Shown here piece by piece: positions 1-8,957 of a stretch of DNA of 64,000 nucleotides. The translations under genes and the position numbers were made by a program. The notes beneath the pieces were generated by a model, which saw nothing but the letters and a program-made list of their open reading frames with translations, did not search any database and was not told the origin of the DNA. Numbering within the stretch: the first letter of the stretch is position 1; each line of letters starts with the position of its first letter. This DNA comes from JAGNHS01 sp964609695 (lineage in GTDB: Bacteria > Bdellovibrionota > UBA2428), in assembly GCA_964609695.1 (NCBI GenBank), contig CAZSSP010000005.1:62001-126000 (forward strand). Reading direction: 5' to 3'.

Positions 1-44
1 GCGCCAGAGGCAATAAGTGGCCCAGATTTTGTAAGGGGTATTCT

Positions 45-1475
45 ATGAATTCCCAAAATTATGTTTCCGTCCGATCTTTACAATTTCAAGGTCTATTAGA
101 GCAGGAGATTAGAATTGAGGCCCTTATAAGCAAAGGATTGCCTCAATTGAGTCTTTTAGGCCTACCCAACAACTGCCTCAAAGAAAGTCGAGACAAAATT
201 AAAACTCTTGTCTCTCAGATAATTCCCTGGGGCCCAATGGACAGAATTCTTGTGCAACTCTCGCCCCCCGACCAAGATAAAATAGGTATTCACCTTGAGC
301 TCCCCATAGCTATAGCTACCTTAATTTGCTTAGCAGGAGAAACTTGGACTCAAGAAAAAAAAGATAGTCTTCAAAAAAACCTTTTTGCAGGATCGCTCAA
401 TTTGAATGCGGACCTTGAAAGCTGTGACATCACGAGAAACTGTCAAAACAGAGCCGATCAAAACTTTCTAGGGGCTCCTCAATTTCAAAATCTAAAAGAA
501 CTCTGGGATTTTTTAAATAGTAGCGAGAGCATTCCAAAATTAGAAAAAAACACTTTAGAGAAAATTCCCACCACACAAAAATCATACTCTCGTGTTTCTA
601 TAAAAGTTGATGGCCGAATATGGGAGCGCTTTTGGTTATGCGTTGCGGCCACGGCTCAATTACCCGTAATATTGATGGGTCCACCCGGTGTTGGAAAATC
701 ACATCTCGCTAAATGGTCTGAATGTTTAATACCCAAACCTATTGGGACCGCAAAAGATCAAATTGAACAAATCTGGAAACTCTCTGGTCAAAAAATTCAT
801 GATGGAGCCCCAGTTTTAAACCCACATTCTCGAAGTCAGCTCAGTGAATTTGTGGGCTTCAAACGTCAGAACATGGAAAGACCAGGATATTTTTCGCTGG
901 CCCACGGGGGCTTATTAATTCTCGATGAATTTGCAGAAATGAATCGAGACGTGAGAGAAATTTTGAGAACTGTTTTAGATCAAAAAAAGATCATTCGAAA
1001 CAGCAGTTCTTCGACTGTCGAATGGCCTGCAGATTTTTGGCTCATCCTAACTTCTAATCCATGTCCATGCGGCTACAGCGAAGGTCTGGTCTTAAATAAA
1101 TGCCGATGCTCAACATCCATCCGGCTAAATTATCAAAGCCGATTATCAGGCCCCGTCTTAGATAGAATGGGTATAAAACTTTGGATAGGTTTAAAAGAAA
1201 CCTGGAGAAACACCACTTCTCTAAATTCGCTTTTCGATGATGAAGCTGTGCTTTCGGAAAAAATAGAAAAAGCTCGTATTCAAAGCGAAAAGCTTCAAGC
1301 CATAGCTCGAAAATTTCTAATTCAGCAAAGGATTAATCAAAGCCCACGAGAATTATTTAAAAATGAAAAACTTTTAGCGGCTGCAAGCGCTCTTTGCCAA
1401 AAAAGCTTCGAAGAAGTTTGGCCCTTATTCACCGAGCTTTATTCACAGGAGAAATCGTTATTAGCACGTCCATAA
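45..1475 (+). CDS. ComM/YifB-like AAA+ ATPase (Mg-chelatase family)
   Basis: Cytoplasmic AAA+ ATPase of the ComM/YifB family; characterised members are helicases promoting branch migration during natural transformation. Seen: an N-terminal LonC-like domain (about residues 5-160), Walker A GPPGVGKS at 212-219, Walker B LLILDEF near 290-296, and the family hallmark NPCPCGY near 340 followed by SRLSGPVLDRM. The ATG at 45 follows AAGGGG at suitable spacing. At 476 aa it is slightly short, and the usual C-terminal LSxRAxxRxLRVARTIADL block is not recognisable in this frame. The 3' end overlaps comF. The competence role is inferred from the family and from the comF neighbour. Confident on family, less so on whether the C-terminus is intact. 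Confidence 0.85.
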   Translation: MNSQNYVSVRSLQFQGLLEQEIRIEALISKGLPQLSLLGLPNNCLKESRDKIKTLVSQIIPWGPMDRILVQLSPPDQDKIGIHLELPIAIATLICLAGETWTQEKKDSLQKNLFAGSLNLNADLESCDITRNCQNRADQNFLGAPQFQNLKELWDFLNSSESIPKLEKNTLEKIPTTQKSYSRVSIKVDGRIWERFWLCVAATAQLPVILMGPPGVGKSHLAKWSECLIPKPIGTAKDQIEQIWKLSGQKIHDGAPVLNPHSRSQLSEFVGFKRQNMERPGYFSLAHGGLLILDEFAEMNRDVREILRTVLDQKKIIRNSSSSTVEWPADFWLILTSNPCPCGYSEGLVLNKCRCSTSIRLNYQSRLSGPVLDRMGIKLWIGLKETWRNTTSLNSLFDDEAVLSEKIEKARIQSEKLQAIARKFLIQQRINQSPRELFKNEKLLAAASALCQKSFEEVWPLFTELYSQEKSLLARP

Positions 1476-2200
1476 GTCTTTTTGATTTTCCGCATAAAAC
1501 TTGTATTATCTGCGATAAAAGCACTCTTCATAGACGCGCTTTTTGCTCAAGCTGCCTAGAAAAGATACGACCCCTCATGCGCCCACGTCACCAGCTAGGA
1601 TGGGAATTACCCAACGCTCTCCGAGTTCGATCTATTTCATATTACTCAGGCCCTATCGCAAGATATATTCAGATAGCCAAATCTCAACCTTTTGGATATT
1701 TACCCAAATTTTTATTTCATCCTATTCATGAAGTTTTAAAATATTGGAGTGAAGAATTGAGAGATTTAAAATTTGATGCCATCACACATGTTCCGGGTAA
1801 CACCTTAAGATGTTTTGTAGAAACAGACCTGAGTTTCGCCATTGCTGAAAACTTAGCGTTAGAATTGAAAAAGCCTCACGTAAATTTACTTTTTAGGCCC
1901 CTAAGTTTAAGGCAACAAAAAAACCTCAGCGCAGAGAAAAGATGGTCTTCAAGAAAGCGCGATTTCTTAGCTCATAAAAAAAATTGCAGGGCCTATAAAG
2001 GTCGTAAAATTCTTATAGTGGATGATGTCTGCACGTCGGGCTCTTCCCTCTTTTTTGCATCGCAATCACTCATACAAGAGGGAATACGCTGTGAAGATGC
2101 GCTAGTTCTTTCTTGCTCGCCGTCATTTTCAAGAATCCAATGCTTGTTTGAGCCGCAAAGCCGCCCTATGATCAATAACCACTATGGGCGAGGAATTTAA
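1394..2200 (+). CDS. comF: ComF family phosphoribosyltransferase-like protein
   Basis: ComF/GntX-type protein associated with DNA uptake and processing. Seen: an N-terminal zinc-knuckle pattern CIICDKS...CSSC shortly after the start, and the phosphoribosyltransferase loop KILIVDDVCTSGSSL near residue 205. The start is uncertain: the only conventional in-frame starts before the Cys cluster are TTG codons at 1394 and 1415, both deep inside comM. A good AGGAG (1447-1451) sits 8 nt before an in-frame ATT at 1460, which would be a rare start. The 3' end overlaps the next gene by 17 nt, so comM, comF and tnaA probably share a transcript. Family call is firm. Confidence 0.82.
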   Translation: MPKKLRRSLALIHRALFTGEIVISTSISLFDFPHKTCIICDKSTLHRRAFCSSCLEKIRPLMRPRHQLGWELPNALRVRSISYYSGPIARYIQIAKSQPFGYLPKFLFHPIHEVLKYWSEELRDLKFDAITHVPGNTLRCFVETDLSFAIAENLALELKKPHVNLLFRPLSLRQQKNLSAEKRWSSRKRDFLAHKKNCRAYKGRKILIVDDVCTSGSSLFFASQSLIQEGIRCEDALVLSCSPSFSRIQCLFEPQSRPMINNHYGRGI

Positions 2201-3566
2201 AACCATCATTGAACCTTTTCGCATTAAAGTGACTGAAGCCATCACTTTAACGACAAAAAGTGAACGTAAAAAATATCTTGAAGAAGCAGGGCTCAACACT
2301 TTTTTAATTCCTTCTGAGAGAGTTCTCATAGATTTGCTCACCGATTCAGGCACAGGCGCTATGAGCTCTGCTCAATGGGCAGCCATGATGATGGGCGACG
2401 AATCTTATGCGGGAAGTCCAAGCTTCTACCGATTTGAAAAAAGTGTTCGCGACATCACAACCCACAGCGAAATTATTCCCACTCACCAGGGTCGCGCCTC
2501 AGAAAGAATTTTATTTGAAACCTTAGGAAAAGCAGGTCACTGGGTCGTTTCTAATATGCTTTTCGATACGACTAGAGCCAATGCGGAAAACGTGGGTTGT
2601 AAAGTCCAAGATTTTCCCTGTGATGAATTATTCGAGCCTCAAAAAAGCTTTCCCTTCAAAGGAAACATGAATGTAAAAAAACTCAACGAGTTTTTAGAAA
2701 AGAACAGCAAGGAAACTACTTGCGTGGTCATGACAGTGACGAATAATTCTGGTGGCGGACAACCTGCATCGCTAGCCAACATAAAAGAAGTGGCGGCGAT
2801 CTGCCAAAGACATCAAGTCACTTTCGTTATCGACGCTTGTCGATTTGCTGAAAATGCTTACTTTATTAAATTGAGAGAAGAGTCCGAAAAAAACAAAACC
2901 CCTCTACAAATTGCACAAAGCTTTTTAAGTCTCGCAGATATTATAACTGTATCAGCAAAAAAAGACGGCATGGCCAACATCGGTGGAATACTCACCACAA
3001 AAGACAGGGATCTTGCTCAACAATTCCGCAATCGACTGATATTAAGCGAAGGCTTTCCAACTTATGGTGGTCTTGCAGGACGAGATTTAGATGCTATTGC
3101 CGTAGGTCTTTGGGAAGCTCTCGATGAAAGTTATTTAAAATATAGACTCCGCACAGCTGAATACATGGGTGAACGCTTGACCGAATTAGGAATACCGATT
3201 GTTCAACCACCAGGAGGACATGCCATCTATATTGATGCTAAAAAATTGCTTCCCCACATTCCACAATCTCAATATCCAGGACAAGCTTTTGTTGCCTCTT
3301 ATTATGAATTTGCTGGAATAAGAAGTGTTGAAATCGGCTCCGTCATGTTTGGGAAAGAAAATCCTAACGGTGGTGCTGAAACACCTCACATTCAAGAACT
3401 TGTAAGATTAGCTTTTCCTCGAAGAACATACACGCAGGCTCATTTTGATTACATAGTAGAAACTCTTGAAGCTTATAAAAATGAAATTCCAAAAATTCGA
3501 GGCGTAAAATTCACTTATAAACCAAAAGTTCTCCGACATTTTACAGCTCGCTTTGAATGGGTTTAG
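2184..3566 (+). CDS. tnaA: tryptophanase (PLP-dependent beta-eliminating lyase)
   Basis: Cleaves L-tryptophan to indole, pyruvate and ammonia with pyridoxal phosphate. At 460 aa it aligns end to end with E. coli TnaA from memory: IEPFRIKV at the N-terminus, LLTDSGTGAMS, IPTHQGRASE, and SAKKDGMANIGG with K260 as the expected Schiff-base lysine. Three positions separate it from tyrosine phenol-lyase: FDTT keeps the TnaA Asp137 equivalent, VEIGS lacks the phenol-lyase Arg381, and LRHFTA keeps the TnaA His463 equivalent. No TnaC-like leader is possible in the usual place, because the start lies 17 nt inside comF. Indole production is inferred from these residues. Confidence 0.92.
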   Translation: MGEEFKTIIEPFRIKVTEAITLTTKSERKKYLEEAGLNTFLIPSERVLIDLLTDSGTGAMSSAQWAAMMMGDESYAGSPSFYRFEKSVRDITTHSEIIPTHQGRASERILFETLGKAGHWVVSNMLFDTTRANAENVGCKVQDFPCDELFEPQKSFPFKGNMNVKKLNEFLEKNSKETTCVVMTVTNNSGGGQPASLANIKEVAAICQRHQVTFVIDACRFAENAYFIKLREESEKNKTPLQIAQSFLSLADIITVSAKKDGMANIGGILTTKDRDLAQQFRNRLILSEGFPTYGGLAGRDLDAIAVGLWEALDESYLKYRLRTAEYMGERLTELGIPIVQPPGGHAIYIDAKKLLPHIPQSQYPGQAFVASYYEFAGIRSVEIGSVMFGKENPNGGAETPHIQELVRLAFPRRTYTQAHFDYIVETLEAYKNEIPKIRGVKFTYKPKVLRHFTARFEWV

Positions 3567-3576
3567 TCAAAACAAC

Positions 3577-4842
3577 TTAGGGTTTTAATTCGGAAGGGCA
3601 AGACTCCCAAGACCACGTTTTGCATATTTCAATAAGTGTCATATGGGCCTGATACCAGGAATCGATCAACCTCAATCGTGATTCCAGCCAACGATTTTGA
3701 TCTAAACCTAAAGTGTTTACATCAATTCGGCCTGATAAAAATAAAGCCTGACTTCTATTCAGCATTTCTTTTGTTTTTTCTTGAAGCGCTTCTCTTTTTT
3801 GCGCACTTTCAATGAGATGATTTAATTTTCTCCAAAGACTTTCCCATTGCTCAGAATAGTCTCGTTGAGCGACCTGTAAATCGCGATCTTTCGAGCGATA
3901 GGCATACACAGCGCTTCTATAATTAGAATAATCTTTAAATCCATCATAAAGAACCCATGACAAAGTGAGGCCAAGCCCCCAGCGATTGGCAGTGCCCATT
4001 TTCTTCATGTGCTCATAATCTCTTCCATAACTAGCGCTTAAATCCAAAGTGGGACCCATGAGCTCAGCTAAGGAACTTCGCATATCAGAATGTTGCGCTT
4101 GCTTTTCATAATTTAAAATTTGAAGCGATAGAGCTTCTTGAATAGGAGGAATTTCAGAAGGGCGATTGATTTTTTTTAACAAAGACTTCCATGGCCAATC
4201 CTGAATAACCATGATTTCACCAGAGAGACGTTGCTTAAGAGATTCTTGAATATCTATCCATAATCTTTCTTGATCGTCTCGCTGTTCATTAAACATCAAA
4301 GCGTCGAGTTCTATTTTTTCAAATTCGCTTTTTGACAACTGCCCGTTCTCAAAACGACGCTTAGATACCATCAAATTTTTTGATTGAACTTGATCTTGAG
4401 ATTTTACAATCTCTCTAGATTGTCTAATTTTTTCATAATCTAAAAGTAATTTCGCATAATCCGCTAAAAGCTTTTGTCTTCCAACTAATGTTTTAAAATG
4501 TGCGGCTTGGCTTCGAGAACGAGCAGCAGACCAAGAGGCCCAATCACTCCCGTTTTTCCATAAATTAAGCTGCGCTCCAAAGGCCATCCCCTGATTGCGG
4601 CTAAAATTTTCATAACTAGAAAAAGCATCTACCTGAGAAGCCTCTAAAGAAAGCTTAGGAGTCCAAAATAACCCCTTTGAAAAACTTTTATTTTCAGCGC
4701 TTCGCTCTTCGAGATCTACACTTTTCCATGCGGGATCATGAGCCTTTAAACTTTCAATTAAATTTGAAAAATCACTAGCCAATAAAAACTGAGAAAATAC
4801 TAATGAATTTACAAAAAATAACTTCTTTAAAAGAATTCTCAT
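3577..4842 (-). CDS. TolC-family outer-membrane efflux channel
   Basis: Outer-membrane component of a tripartite export system. Seen: a signal peptide (KKLFFVNSLVFSQFLLA), then a 421-aa mostly helical protein with two TolC-like halves, coiled-coil stretches and a GLGLTLSWVLYDG segment typical of the family's strand/helix boundary. Its ATG overlaps the stop of the upstream pump gene by 4 nt, so translation is probably coupled. It is the last gene of a three-gene minus-strand operon. The substrate is unknown; drug, lipid or peptide export are all possible. Confidence 0.85.
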   Translation of the reverse strand: MRILLKKLFFVNSLVFSQFLLASDFSNLIESLKAHDPAWKSVDLEERSAENKSFSKGLFWTPKLSLEASQVDAFSSYENFSRNQGMAFGAQLNLWKNGSDWASWSAARSRSQAAHFKTLVGRQKLLADYAKLLLDYEKIRQSREIVKSQDQVQSKNLMVSKRRFENGQLSKSEFEKIELDALMFNEQRDDQERLWIDIQESLKQRLSGEIMVIQDWPWKSLLKKINRPSEIPPIQEALSLQILNYEKQAQHSDMRSSLAELMGPTLDLSASYGRDYEHMKKMGTANRWGLGLTLSWVLYDGFKDYSNYRSAVYAYRSKDRDLQVAQRDYSEQWESLWRKLNHLIESAQKREALQEKTKEMLNRSQALFLSGRIDVNTLGLDQNRWLESRLRLIDSWYQAHMTLIEICKTWSWESCPSELKP

Positions 4843-7800
4843 TTTAATCTCTTCTCAAGGACCCCTGCATAAAGAACGGGAACAAGAACGATGGTTAAAC
4901 ACATTGAAATCCAAAGCCCACCACTCACGGCAATCCCTAAAGGTTGTAAAACTTTTCCTCCATCACCCCACCCCAAAGCCACAGGCAACATTCCTAATAT
5001 TGTAGTTAAAGATGTGATGAGAATAGGTCTTAATCTTAAAAAAGAAGCCTCGATAGCAGCTTCAAAAGGTTTACGTCCTAAGGAAATTGAGTGATCCATA
5101 AAATCGACTAATAAAATTGAATTAGCCACTGCAATTCCGTTCAACAAAATCACTCCTAATGCAGAATTTAAAGACAAAGTGCTTTGAAAAATAAAAAGCG
5201 ATAAAACAGCTCCAATTAAAGCAAAGGGAATCGCAAGCAAAACTATAGCCGTGCTTGTCCAAGAGTTAAATTGCCAATATAAAATGAGAGAGACTAGAGC
5301 TAAAGAGACCAACATGGCTAGGGCTAATTCCTTTAGTGTGTTTTGTAGATCTCTTTCACTATCCACCCAATCCACTTGATAATTGGAAAATTTTTCATCG
5401 GCAAAAACCCTATTAGCATTATCCATTTTCCATTTTTTTAACAATTCTAGACCTGTTTTTTGGCGACTTGATTTTTCGTGATAATTTTCATTATTCAACC
5501 TGGCACTTATTAAAAAACGAGATCGAAGATTATTTGTTTGAAGCAATGTGGGTGCTTTCTCAACGCGAAAATCATAAAAAGCTTTGAGGGGATAAACGCT
5601 GTCTCCAATTTTTATTGGAAGAGCCGACAATCGAGAAAGATCTTGTTTATAATCTTCCTTCCATTTGAGCTGAATTGGAATAGATTTTGATTTTTCAGTG
5701 AAATCACCTATGTATTCTGTGTTATCAAAAAGATAGAGAGATCGACTCAAATTGGAAGATTCAATCAAGTTTTGTTTAAAGGAAAGCTTTGGGTATAAAT
5801 CTCTAATCGGATACATGTGTAAACTTTGATTTAAAGTTGCCGAAGGTTCACTAGAAACACGGTCAAAGGTTTTTTGATCTTGATAGAAATTGAGTAGCTC
5901 TTGTGCGATTTCACGCTTTCCTTCGTCGGCGCCGCCCTGAATTTCAATTTCCATATGCGCGGGGTCTGGAAAATCAATTTCAGATGGATTCCAAGGAAAA
6001 ATTCTAAACTTCGTAAAAGGTGTGTCTTTGTATTTTGATTCTAGTGCTTTTAATAAACTTACAGATCTTTTTTTGGATTTAAGACGCAACATAATATTTG
6101 AATCTGTAGCTCCATTGACCTGAAGGTAGGTGTATTCGATATCCTGAGCCCACTGCAGACGAATTTCACTATCAAGCTTGTCTGTTACGGCTAGCATTTG
6201 ACGAGAGTTTTTTGAGTTGCTTTGAGTCACTTGTAAAAAGAGCCAATCCGTATCAGGTTGAGCCATGATTTCTCGGGGCAATTTAGGCAAAATTAAAAGA
6301 AGAGTTAATATTAAAAATGCAAAAAGTCCTAAAAGAGCTCCCCAACGACGAGCGGGTTTGAACAAAAAGAACTCTAAAACTTTTTTATAAAATTTTTGAA
6401 ATTTCTCTAAGGGTTTATCCAAAGGAGAAGACTCATGATTCACCCCTGATTTTAATGTCATCAATCGAATCACCGGAACCAGAAACAATGAAATCACAAT
6501 GCAAAGGCCATGCGAGTAGATAACGGCACGAGCCAAATCTCCGAGCAAAGCTGAAGTCAATGCCGAAGTTGATAAAAGCGGAGCAAAGACAACGAGCGAT
6601 ATCAACGTTGAACTAATTATTGGAATTCTAACTTCTCTGACGGCTTGGACAATTAATTTGAGTCTCTCAGAAAAACTTTTAGGGTTTTTATTTTCCGCAA
6701 ATAAGCGAAATATATTTTCCATGACCACGATGGATGCATCCACGTTCATTCCAGCCGAAAGTGCAAAGCCTCCCAACGAAATTAAATTTATAGGAACTCC
6801 AAAAAGATACATTAAAATAAATGCCAGCAAAATACTTAAAGGAATTTCTATGGCCGCTGTGACAACATTGCGGAGGTTCCCCATGAAAAAAAATAAAACA
6901 AATACAGCCAAGCCTGATGCCATAAGAACTTCAAAACCAACATGCGCAATGGCATGTCTTATAAATTCCGAGGGGTCTACAATAATTTTATATTGAATGT
7001 CTGCGGGCAATTCCAATTGAGTGAACTTTACCTTTTCAATAATTTCTTCTGACATCCTCTTAATGTTGCCTTGAGCTTTTGGAGATGCAAAAAGAATTAA
7101 ACTCGTATATCCACTGGTTTTGAAAACCCGGCCCGAGTCTTCGGATGGTCCCAAGAGAATATCAGCGACCTGACTTAATTTTACAATCTTGCCCTTAGAA
7201 GTCAGTAATGGAATATCTTTAAAATCTTCTGAATTTTTAACTTTGGGAGGAATATAGACAGCGATTTTATTCGAACCAATTTGTAATTCACCCGCATTAT
7301 AACTTTTCAAGGAATTAATTATGGCCGTTTTAACGTCATCAATTTTTAAATCTAGCAAAAGCACATCGCTCAAGCGAAGTTCTATACTGAGTTTATTTAA
7401 TTTTGGATTATACAAAAAAGGCGATTCCGCGTCTTTAACTTCGGCCAACTTTGGCATGAGCTTGGGTTCAACAATTTCATAAACTTCAGACGAGGATCTT
7501 TTATGACTATAATAGCTTAAAGCAAAAAAACCTGCGTTTCGGTGACTCAAACCCACCCACAATGTTGAACGTATAGCTTCGGGCATTTGTGCAGCAGCGG
7601 CATGAGCAACCCTATCGACTTCAGTCCTGGCTTCTTCTGCGTTTTCGCCCCAGGGAAATTCCACCTCATAAAAAACCTGACGATCGCCGTATTCACCACT
7701 CACTCTTTCAACACTAAGCGAGCCTTTTTGAATGGACTTAATTTGTCGCTCTAAACTCTCGCCATAAGATTTATAAAATTCGCCAGGTGACATATTGCCC

Positions 7801-7952
7801 ACCTGAATTTGAATAAATATTTTTGGTTTGCTGGTGTTCGGGAACAGATAAACAGGAAGTTTGAAAAAACTAAAAACACCTAAAAAAGACAAAATTATAA
7901 AAACTAAAAAAACTTTTTTAGGTGAAGAATATAAAGATTCTAAAGAAAACAT
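4839..7952 (-). CDS. RND efflux transporter (AcrB/MMPL superfamily)
   Basis: Inner-membrane pump of a tripartite RND system; 1037 aa is the usual length. Seen: an N-terminal TM helix, a large periplasmic loop, TM clusters around 335-480 and 880-1030, and the internal duplication typical of the family. The TM4 motif reads GMNVDASIVVMEN (residues 401-413) where AcrB has two adjacent Asp: D405 remains and the second is A406. In TM10, AcrB Lys940 is replaced by Ala in GIAVANSILLVDF. It lies between an adaptor lipoprotein and a TolC-like channel. Family is certain; coupling ion and substrate are open. Confidence 0.93.
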   Translation of the reverse strand: MFSLESLYSSPKKVFLVFIILSFLGVFSFFKLPVYLFPNTSKPKIFIQIQVGNMSPGEFYKSYGESLERQIKSIQKGSLSVERVSGEYGDRQVFYEVEFPWGENAEEARTEVDRVAHAAAAQMPEAIRSTLWVGLSHRNAGFFALSYYSHKRSSSEVYEIVEPKLMPKLAEVKDAESPFLYNPKLNKLSIELRLSDVLLLDLKIDDVKTAIINSLKSYNAGELQIGSNKIAVYIPPKVKNSEDFKDIPLLTSKGKIVKLSQVADILLGPSEDSGRVFKTSGYTSLILFASPKAQGNIKRMSEEIIEKVKFTQLELPADIQYKIIVDPSEFIRHAIAHVGFEVLMASGLAVFVLFFFMGNLRNVVTAAIEIPLSILLAFILMYLFGVPINLISLGGFALSAGMNVDASIVVMENIFRLFAENKNPKSFSERLKLIVQAVREVRIPIISSTLISLVVFAPLLSTSALTSALLGDLARAVIYSHGLCIVISLFLVPVIRLMTLKSGVNHESSPLDKPLEKFQKFYKKVLEFFLFKPARRWGALLGLFAFLILTLLLILPKLPREIMAQPDTDWLFLQVTQSNSKNSRQMLAVTDKLDSEIRLQWAQDIEYTYLQVNGATDSNIMLRLKSKKRSVSLLKALESKYKDTPFTKFRIFPWNPSEIDFPDPAHMEIEIQGGADEGKREIAQELLNFYQDQKTFDRVSSEPSATLNQSLHMYPIRDLYPKLSFKQNLIESSNLSRSLYLFDNTEYIGDFTEKSKSIPIQLKWKEDYKQDLSRLSALPIKIGDSVYPLKAFYDFRVEKAPTLLQTNNLRSRFLISARLNNENYHEKSSRQKTGLELLKKWKMDNANRVFADEKFSNYQVDWVDSERDLQNTLKELALAMLVSLALVSLILYWQFNSWTSTAIVLLAIPFALIGAVLSLFIFQSTLSLNSALGVILLNGIAVANSILLVDFMDHSISLGRKPFEAAIEASFLRLRPILITSLTTILGMLPVALGWGDGGKVLQPLGIAVSGGLWISMCLTIVLVPVLYAGVLEKRLK

Positions 7953-7953
7953 T

Positions 7954-8847
7954 TTAGCGAGCTAATCCATCTTCAGATTGTGCTTTTTCTTCAAATATTT
8001 TCACAATCTCGCCATCTGGGACATAGCGACTCGCCCGCATTACGATAGCTTCTTGATCTTGAACACCCTCAAGAATTTCAATTTGTTCAGCTTGTTGCTC
8101 TCCAACTTTAACTTCTTTCCAACGAAGTTTGCCGTCGATAATTTTGCGCACAAAAGGTTTATCCTGACGATAGACAACAGAATCCGCATCCACCCAGATA
8201 CTGGATTCAGCCTTAAAAGTTAAACGCAAAGAAGATACAGCTCCAATACTTAATCCCCCTGGAATTTTTTTATTTTGAAATTGAAAAACGGCCTGAGCTG
8301 TTCCCGTTTCAATATTTAAGGAGGGTGATAATTGAGTGAGTTTTAATTCTATTTTGGGATCGTCTACCCACACCACCTTGTCCAGCTTTTGCAAACGTAT
8401 TAAATCACGACCCGGAACTTGCACCAACAATTCCACAGAAGTTTCATCAATCAATCGAACGAGCACATCTCCAGTCTGAACCAATGAACCTTGAGCAGCC
8501 ATCATTTCAGAAATTCGCCCATTCATTGTAGCTCTTAAAAAAAACGGTCTATACTCGAAGGCAGGATCGTTATGACGTATTTCTAAAAGAGCCTCTCCCT
8601 TAGAAACTTTATCCCCTACATTTTTCAAAACTTTATAAACTGTTCCAGAAAGACTTGTCTTGAGTGAAGCATTAACTTTAGACAAAACGATTGCAGGGAG
8701 CTCAAGAGCTTCAGAGTTTTGCTTTTTGGTGGCCTTCTCCAAAAAGACTAAGGCCGTTTTATCTTCAACGTTAACGGTAGAATCGGAAGTTTTACTACAA
8801 CTCCAAATTGCAAAAAGAAAAAGGATTACAAAGGAATAGCCACCCAT
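7954..8847 (-). CDS. RND membrane-fusion (periplasmic adaptor) lipoprotein
   Basis: Adaptor linking the RND pump to the outer-membrane channel. Seen: a hydrophobic leader ending in a lipobox-like AIWSC, so probably a lipoprotein; a barrel-sandwich hybrid with KVLKNVGDKVSKGEALLEI and a second lipoyl-like half LVQTGDVLVRLI; then beta-rich domains. I prefer the ATG at 8847; a GTG at 8865 is also in frame. The stop lies one base before the pump's start. The operon promoter should lie in 8848-8957, which also holds an imperfect inverted repeat. Confidence 0.87.
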   Translation of the reverse strand: MGGYSFVILFLFAIWSCSKTSDSTVNVEDKTALVFLEKATKKQNSEALELPAIVLSKVNASLKTSLSGTVYKVLKNVGDKVSKGEALLEIRHNDPAFEYRPFFLRATMNGRISEMMAAQGSLVQTGDVLVRLIDETSVELLVQVPGRDLIRLQKLDKVVWVDDPKIELKLTQLSPSLNIETGTAQAVFQFQNKKIPGGLSIGAVSSLRLTFKAESSIWVDADSVVYRQDKPFVRKIIDGKLRWKEVKVGEQQAEQIEILEGVQDQEAIVMRASRYVPDGEIVKIFEEKAQSEDGLAR

Positions 8848-8874
8848 CACCCCAAGACTTAACACGGCACATCA

Positions 8875-8917
8875 TTAGGGTCAAAAGTATCCTATTTTGT
8901 CTAATCTTTGACTCTAA
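8875..8917. promoter_or_regulatory. imperfect inverted repeat between divergent genes (possible operator)
   Basis: TTAGGGTCAAA (8875-8885) and TTTGACTCTAA (8907-8917) form 11-bp arms matching at 10 positions across a 21-bp spacer. They sit between the efflux operon (minus) and the OmpA-family gene (plus). The position suits an operator for either unit, but no cognate regulator gene is adjacent. Function is inference. Confidence 0.35.
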
Positions 8918-8957
8918 AAACATTCCCAAGTGACTGAAAAGACGAGATAGTTATCCT

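Noticed and set aside
2184..3566. Tyrosine phenol-lyase instead of tryptophanase
   Set aside because: The diagnostic phenol-lyase Arg and Thr are absent and the tryptophanase Asp137 and His463 equivalents are present.
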